The notes: a model not told the origin generated them from the sequence alone. A stretch of DNA of 64,000 nucleotides from Acinetobacter sp. ANC 4910 (GCF_004331035.1 NZ_SJNT01000010.1:1-64000); one strand, 5' to 3'. Positions 46,911-57,716 are shown, counted from the first letter of the stretch. Made by a program: numbers and translations.

Positions 46911-47321
46911 TCATTCAAGGTGTTTGGTTAAATATTCTAGAATTTCAACTGAATTAATTAAACGTGAACAATGTTTAGGACATTTTAGACATTTAATTTT
47001 TTCGACTTCAAAAATGCATTGTTCATTTAACAAATGGCAAAATGCGTCAACATACCAATGCTGTTTTTCTTGATATACTCGAATAACATCAATATCCCGA
47101 ATGGTCATTTGACCTTTTTGATTTTGATAAAGAATTTCTAGCGTTTTACACGGCGTACAAATACATTCCGGCTCTAAAGAAAGCCTATCCTGTTCTAATG
47201 CGTTCAGTGGGCATGCTTTTTCATTCGCACCACAAGGTTGCTTCCGTATTCTTTTACTTATCAACATGAAACTACCAAAGAAGATAGCCGCCAGTACAGC
47301 GCCCGCAATTTCCATCTTCAA
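46911..47321 (-). CDS. Membrane-anchored cysteine-rich protein with WYL-like fold
   Basis: The 136-residue product starts with one membrane span (AGAVLAAIFFGSFMLIS), then a cysteine-rich part (QPCGANEKACPL, ECICTPCKTL). The core ILYQNQKGQMTIRDIDVIRV, then HWYVDAFCHLLNEQCIFEVE, reads like a WYL domain (Y-x-N-x-x-G, R-x-I, W-Y-x-x-A-x-C, F-x-x-x-K-I). It is followed by CLKCPKHC. WYL domains usually sit behind a helix-turn-helix in ligand-sensing regulators; here there is none. It is transcribed toward the surface locus 424 bases away. Metal binding by the CxxC groups is possible. Confidence 0.6.
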   Translation of the reverse strand: MKMEIAGAVLAAIFFGSFMLISKRIRKQPCGANEKACPLNALEQDRLSLEPECICTPCKTLEILYQNQKGQMTIRDIDVIRVYQEKQHWYVDAFCHLLNEQCIFEVEKIKCLKCPKHCSRLINSVEILEYLTKHLE

Positions 47322-48245
47322 ACCGCACCTCGTTATCTCTTTAAAATTCTTTATCTATTTTAAACAACCGCAAAGACCGCGCGATTGTAGCAAATCCATG
47401 TCATTTTATTGATTCAATTTTCGCATTAATTTTTAGTTAATTTAAAAAATAGATTTATACATAAAGATAAATTAAAGAATCCACACATATAAGTGCTTAT
47501 TTATATTATGTTCATCGAATTATTATTAATAATTAGAGTAAATTTCACTTTTCGAATACAAAGCTTAAAAAAAATCACTATTCTGTTAAACATAGACATT
47601 AAAATTAAATTAACTCTCGGAAAAAGTACTGGATTTAAAATATAAATACCTCATAACCAACATTTGATTCATTCACCAAATTAATTCCATTAAATAAAAA
47701 ACACTTAAATTTGAACAAAGTGTAAATTCAAGTACTTATTTTTATATATGCTTTTTATGCATACATTACATTTTGAATTTTACTGACACAGACCCGTTTT
47801 GCTTGCGTCCCAATTCATTCCAACTGGTTAGCAATCGCGATAGATAAAAGACAATCTAATGAAATTCAGCCGCTGTAAACCCGTTCAGACAGCAGGCTTT
47901 GCTTCTAAATGTCAGGTGTTTCACACGCGGATTATTCAAGCAATTTTCTATATTATTCCAATTCTGTTCAATACGTTACTGACAAGAATGAGCCGTTGAT
48001 TGGCATACACTTCATTTGCATCATTAATACCATTTTGATAAAGCTGTTTTCGCTATTCTATCTGCTATTATTTTTGGTTGAACACTGCTTAGCTTTACTT
48101 AATTTGGGTTAATCCAAATCAAGTTTTGGCGCAAAAAATTAAATAATAAATACACTTAGACCCACCAATAATGCCAAGACTCTGTCTACAAGATGATGAC
48201 AATTCTGCTGTATTTACATTGACCGATTTACTCTAAACCCGCTCA
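47322..48245. other. Long intergenic region without a supported gene
   Basis: This is 924 bases of very AT-rich DNA. A 67-codon frame with a hydrophobic stretch (47909-48112) lacks a ribosome site and is not accepted. A slightly GC-richer stretch at about 47790-47930 could hold a small RNA or decayed sequence, but I find no terminator-like hairpin to support that. Confidence 0.45.
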
Positions 48246-48773
48246 TTACAATGGAACAATAATCTTGTGTACTTTCCAACTTAAACCATCTCGCACCATC
48301 ATCATTTTAAACACTTTAGACGACTCTGGGGCTTGAATTTTCACTTCAAAATCCTGCCAAGAGGTATAGCCGGCCTTATATTCAGGCTTATGTTGTTGTT
48401 TAGCATCAGCAGTTTCTTGACCGACTTTATCTTGATCAATTGCTTTCAAGCCCCGCCCTTGCAAGATCATCGTCATTCCTTCTGGTGTCACCACGACATC
48501 AACGATTTTATTTAACAAACTCGAAGCTAGCATTTGTCCCCAACCAGAGAAATGATCCTGCTCACCCCTCTTGTCTTGAAGCATATCTGCATTCATTTGA
48601 TCTTTCAGGCTTTGTCGTACGCTTGGATAATCAATATATTGAGAGACTTTTTCACTGTCTCCTGCTTGCGCTGCATTTTTTATATTGTTCAACACAATAT
48701 AAGGAGAAACATAAAAATAGGCTAACGCACAAAAAATAAGTCCAATAACCGTCCAAATGATTTTTTTATTCAT
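48246..48773 (-). CDS. DUF2939-family membrane-anchored protein
   Basis: From the ATG at 48773 the product is 175 residues: an N-terminal membrane span (MNKKIIWTVIGLIFCALAYF) followed by SPYIVLNNIKNAAQAGDSEK, the DUF2939 start motif, and DYPSVRQSLKDQM. The C-terminal half is beta-rich (SWQDFEVKIQ, FKMMMVRDGLSWKVHKI). A longer frame to 48878 adds an unlikely second hydrophobic N-terminus. The function of the family is unknown; topology predicts an inner-membrane anchor with a periplasmic domain. Confidence 0.82.
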   Translation of the reverse strand: MNKKIIWTVIGLIFCALAYFYVSPYIVLNNIKNAAQAGDSEKVSQYIDYPSVRQSLKDQMNADMLQDKRGEQDHFSGWGQMLASSLLNKIVDVVVTPEGMTMILQGRGLKAIDQDKVGQETADAKQQHKPEYKAGYTSWQDFEVKIQAPESSKVFKMMMVRDGLSWKVHKIIVPL

Positions 48774-48894
48774 TGTTCTTTTCCAAATGAAGCTATCTAT
48801 AACCATAAAATAGCGTCTTCTTGAAAGAATCAAAAGCAGAAGACATGTATCTAAAAAGCACTTTCCTTCGAAGAACACTAAATTTCAGGCAATA

Positions 48895-48930
48895 AAAAAC
48901 CCCCAAGTCTTAATATGCTTGAGGGCTTTT
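48895..48930 (-). terminator. Terminator of the tRNA-Leu gene
   Basis: On the minus strand CCCTCAAG pairs with CTTGGGGG (one G-U pair), followed by six T. It begins eight bases after the tRNA CCA end. Confidence 0.85.
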
Positions 48931-48937
48931 TAATATA

Positions 48938-49024
48938 TGGTCCCGAGGGTCGGACTCGAACCGACACGTCATCTCTGACAGCGGATTTTGAGTCCGCCGC
49001 GTCTACCAATTTCACCACCTCGGG
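48938..49024 (-). tRNA. tRNA-Leu (anticodon CAA)
   Basis: The 87-base gene folds as a class II tRNA with acceptor stem CCCGAGG/CCTCGGG, discriminator A and an encoded CCA end. The anticodon arm is GCGGA-CTCAAAA-TCCGC, giving anticodon CAA (reads UUG). The D-loop has GGTAGACG and the T arm has GGTTCGAGTCC. A long variable arm (TGTCAGAGATGACG) confirms leucine-type structure. No integrase lies nearby, so it is not an obvious island attachment site. Confidence 0.97.
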
Positions 49025-49039
49025 AAGGTGTTGATGCGT

Positions 49040-49067
49040 ATATTAACCTGTTTAAAAACCTTGTCAA
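49040..49067 (-). promoter_or_regulatory. Near-consensus sigma-70 promoter of tRNA-Leu
   Basis: On the minus strand TTGACA (49062-49067) and TAATAT (49040-49045) are 16 bases apart. The -10 box lies about 15 bases before the mature tRNA 5' end, as expected for a strong stable-RNA promoter. Confidence 0.85.
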
Positions 49068-49192
49068 CGCTAGATTAGCGCAATTGGTTAATTTTGAAAC
49101 AGAATGGATTTTTTAGACTCTTATTTAACCAATTTCGACTAAGAAATGAAAAAAAGCATATACTACCGTCAGTTTTTTTAGCGAAATGTGTC

Positions 49193-50230
49193 ATGCAACT
49201 TTCTGACTTCAATTTTGATCTCCCTGATGAGCTTATTGCTCGATATCCATTAGACACCCGCAGTTCATCACGCTTGCTCCATTTAGATGCACAAGGTCAA
49301 TATCACGATCATCAGTTTACCGATATTCTGGATTTACTGCATGAAGGTGACCTCTTAATTTTAAACGACACTAAAGTCATGAAAGCCCGATTAAAAGGCA
49401 AACGTGCAACAGGTGGTGCCGTTGAAGTTTTGGTCGAACGTTTGCAGGACGCGTACATCGCACATTGCCATATCAAAGCCAGTAACTCACCTAAAGCAGG
49501 TGCAGAACTGTTTGTGGGCGCAGAAGAGATTAAAGTGACGGTACAGGGTCGCCATGAGAATTTATTTATTGTCGAATTTTCGCAACCGATTTTGGAGGTT
49601 TTAGACCGCTGTGGTCAGTTACCCATTCCACCCTACTTCAACCGTGAAGCAGAAGCGATTGATACTGAACGCTACCAAACTGTATTCAATGATCCAAGCA
49701 AATTAGCCAGTGTTGCGGCACCCACCGCAAGTTTACACTTCGATCAAGCTTTACTAGAGAAACTCGAAGCTAAAAGAATTCACAAAGCTTTCGTGACCTT
49801 ACATGTAGGTGCTGGAACATTTCTGCCTGTTCGTACCGATGATATTGCCAATCATGTCATGCACAGCGAATGGTGCGATGTACCAGCACATACTGTTGAA
49901 TTAATTCGTGAAACCAAAGCACGAGGGAATAAAGTCATTGCGGTTGGCACAACAGCAACACGTGCTGTGGAAAGTGCTGCTCAAGCACATGGCGGTGTAC
50001 TCGATGCTTGGATCGGTGATACCCAAATTTTCATTTACCCTGGCTATGATTTTAAAGTGGTAGATCGTTTAATTACCAATTTCCACTTACCTGAATCTAC
50101 GCTGTTGATGTTGGTTTCTGCATTATCCAATCGTGACAATATTCTCAATGCCTACCAACATGCAGTGGCTACAGAATATCGTTTCTTTAGTTATGGCGAT
50201 GCCATGCTGATTGACCGTTTTACAAGATAA
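49193..50230 (+). CDS. queA: S-adenosylmethionine:tRNA ribosyltransferase-isomerase
   Basis: QueA adds the ribosyl part of SAM to 7-aminomethyl-7-deazaguanine in tRNA, giving epoxyqueuosine. The ATG at 49193 gives 345 residues starting [20 protein letters not shown], the conserved N-terminus; an upstream start at 49094 would add 33 atypical residues. [45 protein letters not shown] and [14 protein letters not shown] are all family motifs. It lies in the same direction as tgt, the preceding step of queuosine synthesis, but three other genes intervene. Confidence 0.95.
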   Translation: MQLSDFNFDLPDELIARYPLDTRSSSRLLHLDAQGQYHDHQFTDILDLLHEGDLLILNDTKVMKARLKGKRATGGAVEVLVERLQDAYIAHCHIKASNSPKAGAELFVGAEEIKVTVQGRHENLFIVEFSQPILEVLDRCGQLPIPPYFNREAEAIDTERYQTVFNDPSKLASVAAPTASLHFDQALLEKLEAKRIHKAFVTLHVGAGTFLPVRTDDIANHVMHSEWCDVPAHTVELIRETKARGNKVIAVGTTATRAVESAAQAHGGVLDAWIGDTQIFIYPGYDFKVVDRLITNFHLPESTLLMLVSALSNRDNILNAYQHAVATEYRFFSYGDAMLIDRFTR

Positions 50231-50254
50231 CAATAACAAGGACCTCCTGCTCTT

Positions 50255-51283
50255 ATGCCGATTGATACTGTGCGACATTCGATTCATATTCGTCGTAAAA
50301 AGAATCAGGTGGTCTTCCACAATATTGCTCGGCTTTGGGACATCGGGCGTCAGGCGCAAAGCCATCAACAAATTTTAGATGGCCTACATCCTTGGAATGC
50401 TCCTGTCACCTTGAAGTTTGAAAATACTCTGCCGTGGTTGCTTGCAATTACAGGCAGTATTTTTATGCTTGCGATTTTGATTCAACCCAGTAGTATTTGG
50501 GCGCAAGCTAGCCTGTTCTGTGGCGGGCTGATGGTATTTTGGGCCTATATTTGTTATGAAGATGACGACCCCGTTGAAGAAGTAATTGATTATCTCGAAC
50601 AACAAACCATTGCACAAAAATATCAGTTGGCTTACCACCGCCAACCACAACATATTTCCGTTCCACTCAATCCTGTTTTATTTATTGCCCACTTAAAACG
50701 CCTGTTTCCAGTGTTTGAGCAAGGCTCTGTCTCTAATGATTTTCCATTATATGCAAGCACTGTTTGGACAGATGAAGAAAACAAGGACCATCAAGTACTG
50801 GTATTTCAATATCACTTTGTGAATGAAGTCCGCATGACTGATAAAGATGGCAATCAGGTCAAGGTTCAGGAAATACATCGTGATCTGTGGGGCGTATTTG
50901 TCTTTGGTGTTGACATGCCTGGCTTAGCGATCAGTACTGCGAGCAAATCGTTTGGTCATCCTTATTCTTTTGCATGGCATACCAGTGATATTCAGACCAA
51001 TCAGCGACTCAAATTCTATGGCACCGATGAAATGCAGATGGCAAAAATGCTGACACCCGCCATGGTGCTTCGCCTATCGGACTTTTTTGAGTACCGTTCA
51101 GGAGATTTGTTGTTTCATCCAGAGAGTGATGTCCTGTGTTATCTAGGACCACATGATTTGTTTAAAATTTCTAGCAAGGCTCAGAATATCCAAGATATTT
51201 CCAGTTTACGTGGACACTTACGTACATTTAAACTACCTTATCTAGAACATTTAAAGTCTGATTTATTGAAACTTTTAAAATAA
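50255..51283 (+). CDS. Membrane protein, DUF3137-like, paired with LemA
   Basis: The 342-residue product has two adjacent membrane spans (about residues 58-98, LPWLLAITGSIFMLAILIQP, then WAQASLFCGGLMVFWAYICY). A soluble domain follows, with HQVLVFQYHFVNE, DLWGVFVFGVDM and FYGTDEMQMAKMLTPAMV. Such proteins accompany LemA in other bacteria (DUF3137 type). It starts 25 bases after queA and ends 38 bases before lemA, so the three may be cotranscribed. The biochemical role is unknown. Confidence 0.75.
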   Translation: MPIDTVRHSIHIRRKKNQVVFHNIARLWDIGRQAQSHQQILDGLHPWNAPVTLKFENTLPWLLAITGSIFMLAILIQPSSIWAQASLFCGGLMVFWAYICYEDDDPVEEVIDYLEQQTIAQKYQLAYHRQPQHISVPLNPVLFIAHLKRLFPVFEQGSVSNDFPLYASTVWTDEENKDHQVLVFQYHFVNEVRMTDKDGNQVKVQEIHRDLWGVFVFGVDMPGLAISTASKSFGHPYSFAWHTSDIQTNQRLKFYGTDEMQMAKMLTPAMVLRLSDFFEYRSGDLLFHPESDVLCYLGPHDLFKISSKAQNIQDISSLRGHLRTFKLPYLEHLKSDLLKLLK

Positions 51284-51321
51284 CAGCGACAAAATTGTAT
51301 AACCATTAAACAGGGGGCAAC

Positions 51322-51888
51322 ATGGGACTTTTTATTTTATTATTGCTAATTATTATCGCCATTGTAGCCATTATTTTCATTCGTAATAATATTGTACGCC
51401 ATCATAATGCCACTATTCGTGCTTGGTCAGATGTTACCAGCTACGAACGTCAAAAAATTAAAATTTTAGATGCGCTTGCACCCTTGGTAGAGCAATATTC
51501 AAGTTTTGAAAAAGGCACTTTAGAAAAAGTGACCGAATTGCGTCAGAACATTTTAAGTTTGAATGCAAACACTGCCGATGTATCTCAGTTACAACGGATT
51601 GAGAACTTAAACAAAGAACTCATGCACAGCCTAAATGTCGTGGTTGAAAACTACCCTGAGCTTAAAGCCAATGAAATTTATCTAAAAATGATGAATGAAA
51701 TTGAAGAACAAAACGAAAATGTAGGAGCTGCGATTACGATTTTTAATCGCAATGTTGAATTGTTTAACAACCAAATTCAGATTTTTCCCAACAACGTCAT
51801 CAATACCATGACCATTGGCAAAAAAGCCATTCGACCATTTCGTGATACGGCAGCTATGCAAAATTTTGATTATCGTCCGAATTTCTAA
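51322..51888 (+). CDS. lemA: LemA-family protein
   Basis: The 188-residue product has an N-terminal membrane span (LFILLLLIIIAIVAIIFIR) and a helical bundle with the LemA pattern (SYERQKIKILDALAPLVEQY, NLNKELMHSLNVVVENYPEL, NIEEQNENV-type segment, FNRNVELFNNQIQIFPNNVI). An AGGGGG ribosome site precedes the ATG. LemA proteins are short-N-terminus, helix-rich envelope proteins of unclear function. The GEBD... extension of some relatives is absent. Confidence 0.88.
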   Translation: MGLFILLLLIIIAIVAIIFIRNNIVRHHNATIRAWSDVTSYERQKIKILDALAPLVEQYSSFEKGTLEKVTELRQNILSLNANTADVSQLQRIENLNKELMHSLNVVVENYPELKANEIYLKMMNEIEEQNENVGAAITIFNRNVELFNNQIQIFPNNVINTMTIGKKAIRPFRDTAAMQNFDYRPNF

Positions 51889-51925
51889 GACTTTTTATTG
51901 TGTAACTCTAAATACAAGCATAAAT

Positions 51926-51957
51926 AAAAACAGCATGGCGAACCATGCTGTTTTTTT
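51926..51957. terminator. Bidirectional terminator between lemA and the GGDEF gene
   Basis: A perfect 13-base stem (aaaaacagcatgg with ccatgctgttttt) around a cgaa tetraloop, with a T-run, serves two convergent genes. Confidence 0.93.
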
Positions 51958-51961
51958 CAAT

Positions 51962-52888
51962 TTAAGAGTAATAACAAATCTGATTGCGACCTTCAGCTTT
52001 AGCCTGATACAACAACTCATCTGCCGATTGCAAAAAGTTAGACACATTCAAGTAGTTTTGCCCAGCACCATGGGTATTTACCCCAATGCTCACCGTGATA
52101 TCAGCATGCTGACTTGCTGTCAGACTCGGGATGGTTAAATGAGCCACTGCCTTACGGAAGCGTTCAGCCGATGAAACCGCATCTTCAAGTGTAGTTTCAG
52201 GCAAAATGACCACAAACTCTTCCCCACCAAAGCGCGCCACAAAATCGTAGGCTCGACTAAACTGATTTTTTAATAACTGCGCGACTGCAATCAAACACTG
52301 ATCACCTTGCAAATGTCCAAAATCGTCGTTGTATTTTTTAAAATGATCAATATCAATAAACAGTAGCGACAATGGTCGTTTGTTGCGCTCTGCTCGCTTA
52401 AACTCATGTTCAATCCGTTCATTCAGCGCTTTACGATTTGCCACCTGCGTCAATGGATCTTGGAGTAATAATGCTTGATTCTTTTTATTCAACTCCTCAA
52501 GTTCCAATTCCATACTTTTGCGTTCAGAAATATCAAACATGAAGCCAATAATGGCAATGGTTTTATCATTTTCACGAATCACATGCACAACATCGCGTAT
52601 CCAGACGTATCCGCCATCTTGGGTTAACGCGCGATAATCTGCCTCATGATCCGTACCATCATCGGAGAGTTGAATACACATCCCAACCGTCTTATCTCGA
52701 TCATCAGGATGCATACGGTCAATCCAGTCTTGTGCAGATTTCCAACTGTCTTGCGGCCACCCCAATAAGCTTTCAATTTGTGGCCCAATATAACTAAATT
52801 CTTTGGTATCCCAATTAATTTGCCACGGAATGGCATTCGTAGTTTCCAATAAAGTTTTATAAAATTCCCATTCTTTTAACTCACTCAT
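51962..52888 (-). CDS. PAS-GGDEF diguanylate cyclase
   Basis: The 308-residue cytoplasmic protein has a PAS_3-type sensor domain (about 15-125, WRSAQ-like SWKSAQDWIDRMHPDDRD and the C-terminal FDISERK cap), a short coiled linker and a GGDEF domain. The active site is GGEEF at 221-225, a functional variant. RAYD at 212-215 stands exactly five residues before it, the RxxD inhibitory site, so product feedback is expected. It should make c-di-GMP. No signal peptide or membrane span is seen. The PAS ligand is unknown. Confidence 0.93.
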   Translation of the reverse strand: MSELKEWEFYKTLLETTNAIPWQINWDTKEFSYIGPQIESLLGWPQDSWKSAQDWIDRMHPDDRDKTVGMCIQLSDDGTDHEADYRALTQDGGYVWIRDVVHVIRENDKTIAIIGFMFDISERKSMELELEELNKKNQALLLQDPLTQVANRKALNERIEHEFKRAERNKRPLSLLFIDIDHFKKYNDDFGHLQGDQCLIAVAQLLKNQFSRAYDFVARFGGEEFVVILPETTLEDAVSSAERFRKAVAHLTIPSLTASQHADITVSIGVNTHGAGQNYLNVSNFLQSADELLYQAKAEGRNQICYYS

Positions 52889-53165
52889 TACCTCCCCCCT
52901 AAGAACACACAGTCAGCGTAAACAATTAGTAAATACCAATTCTCTTTACAATATAATCACCATTTTCAGGTAAAAGAGAAACAAAACATTACACAAACAA
53001 AAATAAAGCAAAATTTTGACCAAACCCGCTTTTCTCTCATTTTTTGTAATTCATGAATCAGAATTAACAGTTCAATACATCACAAAACTGGCGTTTAAGT
53101 ACAGAATCGAGGAAAATAGCTCTCTTTTTAGCTCGAACAATCAGCGAACTGTTTTTTCGCCTTGA

Positions 53166-54308
<1,143 letters not shown>

Positions 54309-54406
54309 TTCTTTCAGCATTTGCGCTGAAGAAAAAGACAAGGTAAATTGCAGAGCAAGTCTATTTATTATCAAATTGATACCAGTTTATTGTTTAGGAA
54401 ATTGAA

Positions 54407-54736
54407 ATGAGCCTTTTTATTTCTACTGCTCACGCAGCAGGTGAAGCTGCACAGCAACCAAGCCTCGTAACGAACTTACTTATGATTGCGGTTTTTGTCG
54501 CAATTTTCTATTTCTTGATTTGGCGTCCGCAATCTAAGCGTGCTAAAGAACACCGTTCTTTAGTTGAAAGCTTAGGTGTTGGAAGTGAAGTTGTTTTTGC
54601 TGGTGGTTTGATGGGTAAAATTACTAAAATTGAAGGTGATTTTGCAGTGGTTGAATTAAACCGTGGTGTAGAAGTAAAAATTCAACGCGCAAGTGTGATT
54701 TCAGTTCTTCCTGAAGGCACATTAAATAACCTTTAA
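54407..54736 (+). CDS. yajC: Preprotein translocase subunit YajC
   Basis: The 109-residue product has a short N-terminal tail (ISTAHAAGEAAQQPS), one membrane span (LMIAVFVAIFYFLIWRPQSK) and the YajC body (LGVGSEVVFAGGLMGKITKI, FAVVELNRGVEVKIQ). YajC associates with SecDF and YidC at the translocon. It lies 98 bases after tgt, and a terminator-like hairpin separates it from secD. Confidence 0.95.
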   Translation: MSLFISTAHAAGEAAQQPSLVTNLLMIAVFVAIFYFLIWRPQSKRAKEHRSLVESLGVGSEVVFAGGLMGKITKIEGDFAVVELNRGVEVKIQRASVISVLPEGTLNNL

Positions 54737-54744
54737 TCAAAAAT

Positions 54745-54768
54745 AGTCGTGCACCCGCACGACTTTTT
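54745..54768 (+). terminator. Terminator-like hairpin between yajC and secD
   Basis: A perfect eight-base stem (agtcgtgc with gcacgact), a four-base loop and five T lie eight bases after the yajC stop and 20 bases before the secD ATG. It probably attenuates read-through, making more YajC than SecD. Confidence 0.75.
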
Positions 54769-54787
54769 CATTTTAAGAAGAAAACAA

Positions 54788-56689
54788 ATGCGTTACCCAG
54801 CATGGAAATATCTACTGATTCTCGTGGTTCTCGTGGTCAGTACATTATATGCCCTGCCAAGTTTGTATCCTGATGAACCTGCTGTTCAAATTTCAGGTGC
54901 CAAAGCTGGTACTCAAATTGACCAAAGCATCATACAAAAAGCAGAGCAAATTTTAAAAAGCGAAAATATTGCAACGCATGACAATAGCTTTACCAATAAC
55001 GCTGCATTGCTCCGTCTAGATTCATCTGAAGCCCAGTTAAAAGCCAAAGATGCATTACGCCGTGGTCTTGGAGATAACTACGTTGTTGCGCTGAACCTTG
55101 CACCAACCACACCAGAATGGTTGCAAAAAATTGGTGCGAAACCAATGAAGCTTGGTTTGGACTTGCGTGGTGGTGTTCACTTCCTACTTGAAGTGGATAT
55201 GGACAAAGCCATCAGCCAACGTATGGAAACCTCCGCAACCGATTTACGTCGTCAATTGCGTGACAATAAGTTGAAATTCAATAGTCTTTCATTGAATAGC
55301 AATACCATTACTTTGCAATTTGCGAACAATACTGATCGTGATGCAGTCATGGATTTCTTGCGCAGCAAAAATACCGAATTTACTCAGCAAGCAGTTGCTT
55401 CAGATACAGGCTCTAGCTTGCGCTTGACCTATACCGATGCGCGTAAGCAAGAAATTCAATCTTATGCGGTCAACCAAAACTTAACTACACTCCGTAACCG
55501 TATTAATGAGTTAGGTGTAGCAGAAGCTCTGGTACAAACCCAAGGCAATAACCGTATTGTGGTGGAATTACCGGGTGTACAAGATACGGCAGAAGCAAAA
55601 CGTGTTTTAGGTCGTACTGCAAACTTAGAGTTCCGTCTGGTATCCGACCAGAATGATCAATATATTGACCCATATACAGGTAAATACAATGGTCAACCAC
55701 TCCCTCCGGGTACAGAAGTTTTTGCGTATCAGTCACTCGATAGTGGTCGTGAGTTATTACTTAACCGCAACCGTATTTTGACGGGTGAACGCGTTCAAAA
55801 TGCTTCTTCTGGCTTTAGTCAGGACACTGGCGGTGCAGAAGTTAATATTACCCTCGACAGCGCGGGTGGTAAGCTCATGGCAGACGCTACGCGTAATTCT
55901 GTGGGCAAACGTATGGCGGTATTGTTTATTGAAAATAAACAAAAGATCAGCTATGTCGCAGACCCGAAAACTGGTGCTCAAACAGAAGTCCGTACACCAT
56001 ATACAGAATCTGTGGTCATTAATGCGGCAACCATTCAAGCTGTGTTGGGTTCTCAGTTCCGTATCACAGGCTTAGATTCGCCACAAGAAGCGTCAGAACT
56101 TGCCCTCATGTTACGTGCGGGTGCATTAGCAGCGCCAATGTACTTTGTTGAAGAACGCGTGGTTGGTCCGAGCCTTGGTCAAGAAAACATTGATAAAGGT
56201 GTCTTATCCACCCAAATCGGTTTCTTACTGGTAGCGATCTGGATGGTGGTGTTCTTCCGTCTATTTGGTTTAATTGCCAATTTAGCTCTCGTCATCAATA
56301 TTGCCATGATCCTGACCGTAATGTCTTGGATTGGCGCTTCATTATCGCTTCCAGGTATTGCTGGTATCATCATCACCATTGGTATGGCGGTCGATGCCAA
56401 CGTCCTCATCTGTGAGCGAATACGAGAAGAAATAAAATGGGGAGCCTCTCCCAAACAAGCCATTATTGCGGGTTATGATCGCGCCTATAACACCATTCTA
56501 GACTCGAACTTAACTACCTTTATTGTCGCTTTCATTTTGTTTGCCATCGGTTCAGGTCCAATCAAAAGCTTTGCAGTCACCCACATGATTGGTATTGTCT
56601 GCTCGATGTTTACCTCGATTACGGTGACTCGTGCGGTCGTACAATTGATTTATGGCAAAAAGCGTGACTTGAAAAAGTTGAGCATTTAA
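54788..56689 (+). CDS. secD: Protein translocase subunit SecD
   Basis: SecD works with SecF to drive late protein translocation with the proton gradient. The ATG at 54788 gives 633 residues beginning MRYPAWKYLLILVVLVVSTL; the longer frame from 54749 would begin inside the hairpin. The first span, GLDLRGGVHFLLEVDM, the periplasmic P1 region, GLDSPQEASELALMLRAGAL and the C-terminal spans with the conserved TIGMAVDANVLICERIREE are present. Confidence 0.96.
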   Translation: MRYPAWKYLLILVVLVVSTLYALPSLYPDEPAVQISGAKAGTQIDQSIIQKAEQILKSENIATHDNSFTNNAALLRLDSSEAQLKAKDALRRGLGDNYVVALNLAPTTPEWLQKIGAKPMKLGLDLRGGVHFLLEVDMDKAISQRMETSATDLRRQLRDNKLKFNSLSLNSNTITLQFANNTDRDAVMDFLRSKNTEFTQQAVASDTGSSLRLTYTDARKQEIQSYAVNQNLTTLRNRINELGVAEALVQTQGNNRIVVELPGVQDTAEAKRVLGRTANLEFRLVSDQNDQYIDPYTGKYNGQPLPPGTEVFAYQSLDSGRELLLNRNRILTGERVQNASSGFSQDTGGAEVNITLDSAGGKLMADATRNSVGKRMAVLFIENKQKISYVADPKTGAQTEVRTPYTESVVINAATIQAVLGSQFRITGLDSPQEASELALMLRAGALAAPMYFVEERVVGPSLGQENIDKGVLSTQIGFLLVAIWMVVFFRLFGLIANLALVINIAMILTVMSWIGASLSLPGIAGIIITIGMAVDANVLICERIREEIKWGASPKQAIIAGYDRAYNTILDSNLTTFIVAFILFAIGSGPIKSFAVTHMIGIVCSMFTSITVTRAVVQLIYGKKRDLKKLSI

Positions 56690-56697
56690 GGAGATCG

Positions 56698-57666
56698 ATG
56701 ATGACTGACATGACTCAACCTAAATCAAAACAATATGGTCGCCCTGACAATGAGCGTGTAATTGGCTTCATGAAGATCAGCAAACCTGCTGCCTTCGCGT
56801 CAATTTTAATTACCATTGCCAGTATCTTCTTCATTGCCGTGAATGGTCTTAACTTAGGTTTGGACTTTACTGGGGGTATTTCTGCGGAAGTCACCTACGC
56901 AAAACCGGTTGACCAAGATCAAATTGTTAAATCACTTCAAGCCACAGGCTTTGAACATGCCGTGGTACAGACCCTAGGCAGTAACACAGACGTACTCATT
57001 CGTATGCCTGTGCAAAAAGCCAGTGTTGAAGATTTGAATAACACCTTGGCTCAAGCAGTGCAAGTACCGAATAACACAGCTACGTTACATAAAGTTGATG
57101 CTGTCGGTGGTCAAGTCGGAAATGAACTCTATGTTCGCTCTGCGGGTGCAGTTGCACTTGCATTGATCTTGATGTTGATCTACGTGACCATTCGCTTTGA
57201 GTTCAAATTAGCTGTAGGTGCAATCCTCTCCCTCTTTCACGATATTTTAGTGATTCTAGGGGTATTTGCATTCATGCAATGGCCATTTGACCTGACTACT
57301 TTAGCTGCAGTGCTTGCCGTGATTGGTTTCTCACTCAACGATAACATCGTGGTATCGGACCGTATCCGTGAGAACTTCCGTAAAATTCGAGGTGCATCAC
57401 CTCGTGAAGTGATCGATATTGCCCTCACTGAAACTTTACGCCGAACTGTACATACTTCCGCAACTTTATTATTGGTTGTCGTCGCTATGTTAATTATGGG
57501 CGGTGAAGGTCTACGTTGGTTCTCAGTGGCAATGTTTATCGGTGTGTTTGCAGGAACATACTCTTCGATTTATATTGCAACCGCTTATGCCCTATGGCGT
57601 GGTTTAAATCGTCAAGACTTTATTGTTCAAATTAAACCCGAGTTTGATGAGGAAGAGATTCCTTAA
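56698..57666 (+). CDS. secF: Protein translocase subunit SecF
   Basis: The 322-residue partner of SecD has six spans, the GLNLGLDFTGGISAEVTY motif after the first one and the conserved IGFSLNDNIVVSDRIREN segment. AAGGAG precedes the start and only eight bases separate it from secD. It ends with a terminator and completes the unit. Confidence 0.97.
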   Translation: MMTDMTQPKSKQYGRPDNERVIGFMKISKPAAFASILITIASIFFIAVNGLNLGLDFTGGISAEVTYAKPVDQDQIVKSLQATGFEHAVVQTLGSNTDVLIRMPVQKASVEDLNNTLAQAVQVPNNTATLHKVDAVGGQVGNELYVRSAGAVALALILMLIYVTIRFEFKLAVGAILSLFHDILVILGVFAFMQWPFDLTTLAAVLAVIGFSLNDNIVVSDRIRENFRKIRGASPREVIDIALTETLRRTVHTSATLLLVVVAMLIMGGEGLRWFSVAMFIGVFAGTYSSIYIATAYALWRGLNRQDFIVQIKPEFDEEEIP

Positions 57667-57690
57667 TCCCTAAACAACAGGCTCACATTA

Positions 57691-57716
57691 AAGCTCATCC
57701 TCGGATGGGCTTTTTT
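57691..57716 (+). terminator. Terminator of secF
   Basis: Arms aagctcatcc and ggatgggctt (with one G-U pair) and a T-run follow the secF stop by 25 bases. The convergent transferase gene stops just inside it. Confidence 0.85.

Noticed and set aside
47909..48112. 67-codon ORF with a hydrophobic segment in the long intergenic region
   Set aside because: No ribosome site, AT-driven hydrophobic codons and no neighbour support. It might be real but cannot be supported.
48938..49024. tRNA-Leu as an integration site for a genomic island
   Set aside because: No integrase, direct repeat of the tRNA 3' end or composition break was seen on either side; queA and the DUF2939 gene look native.
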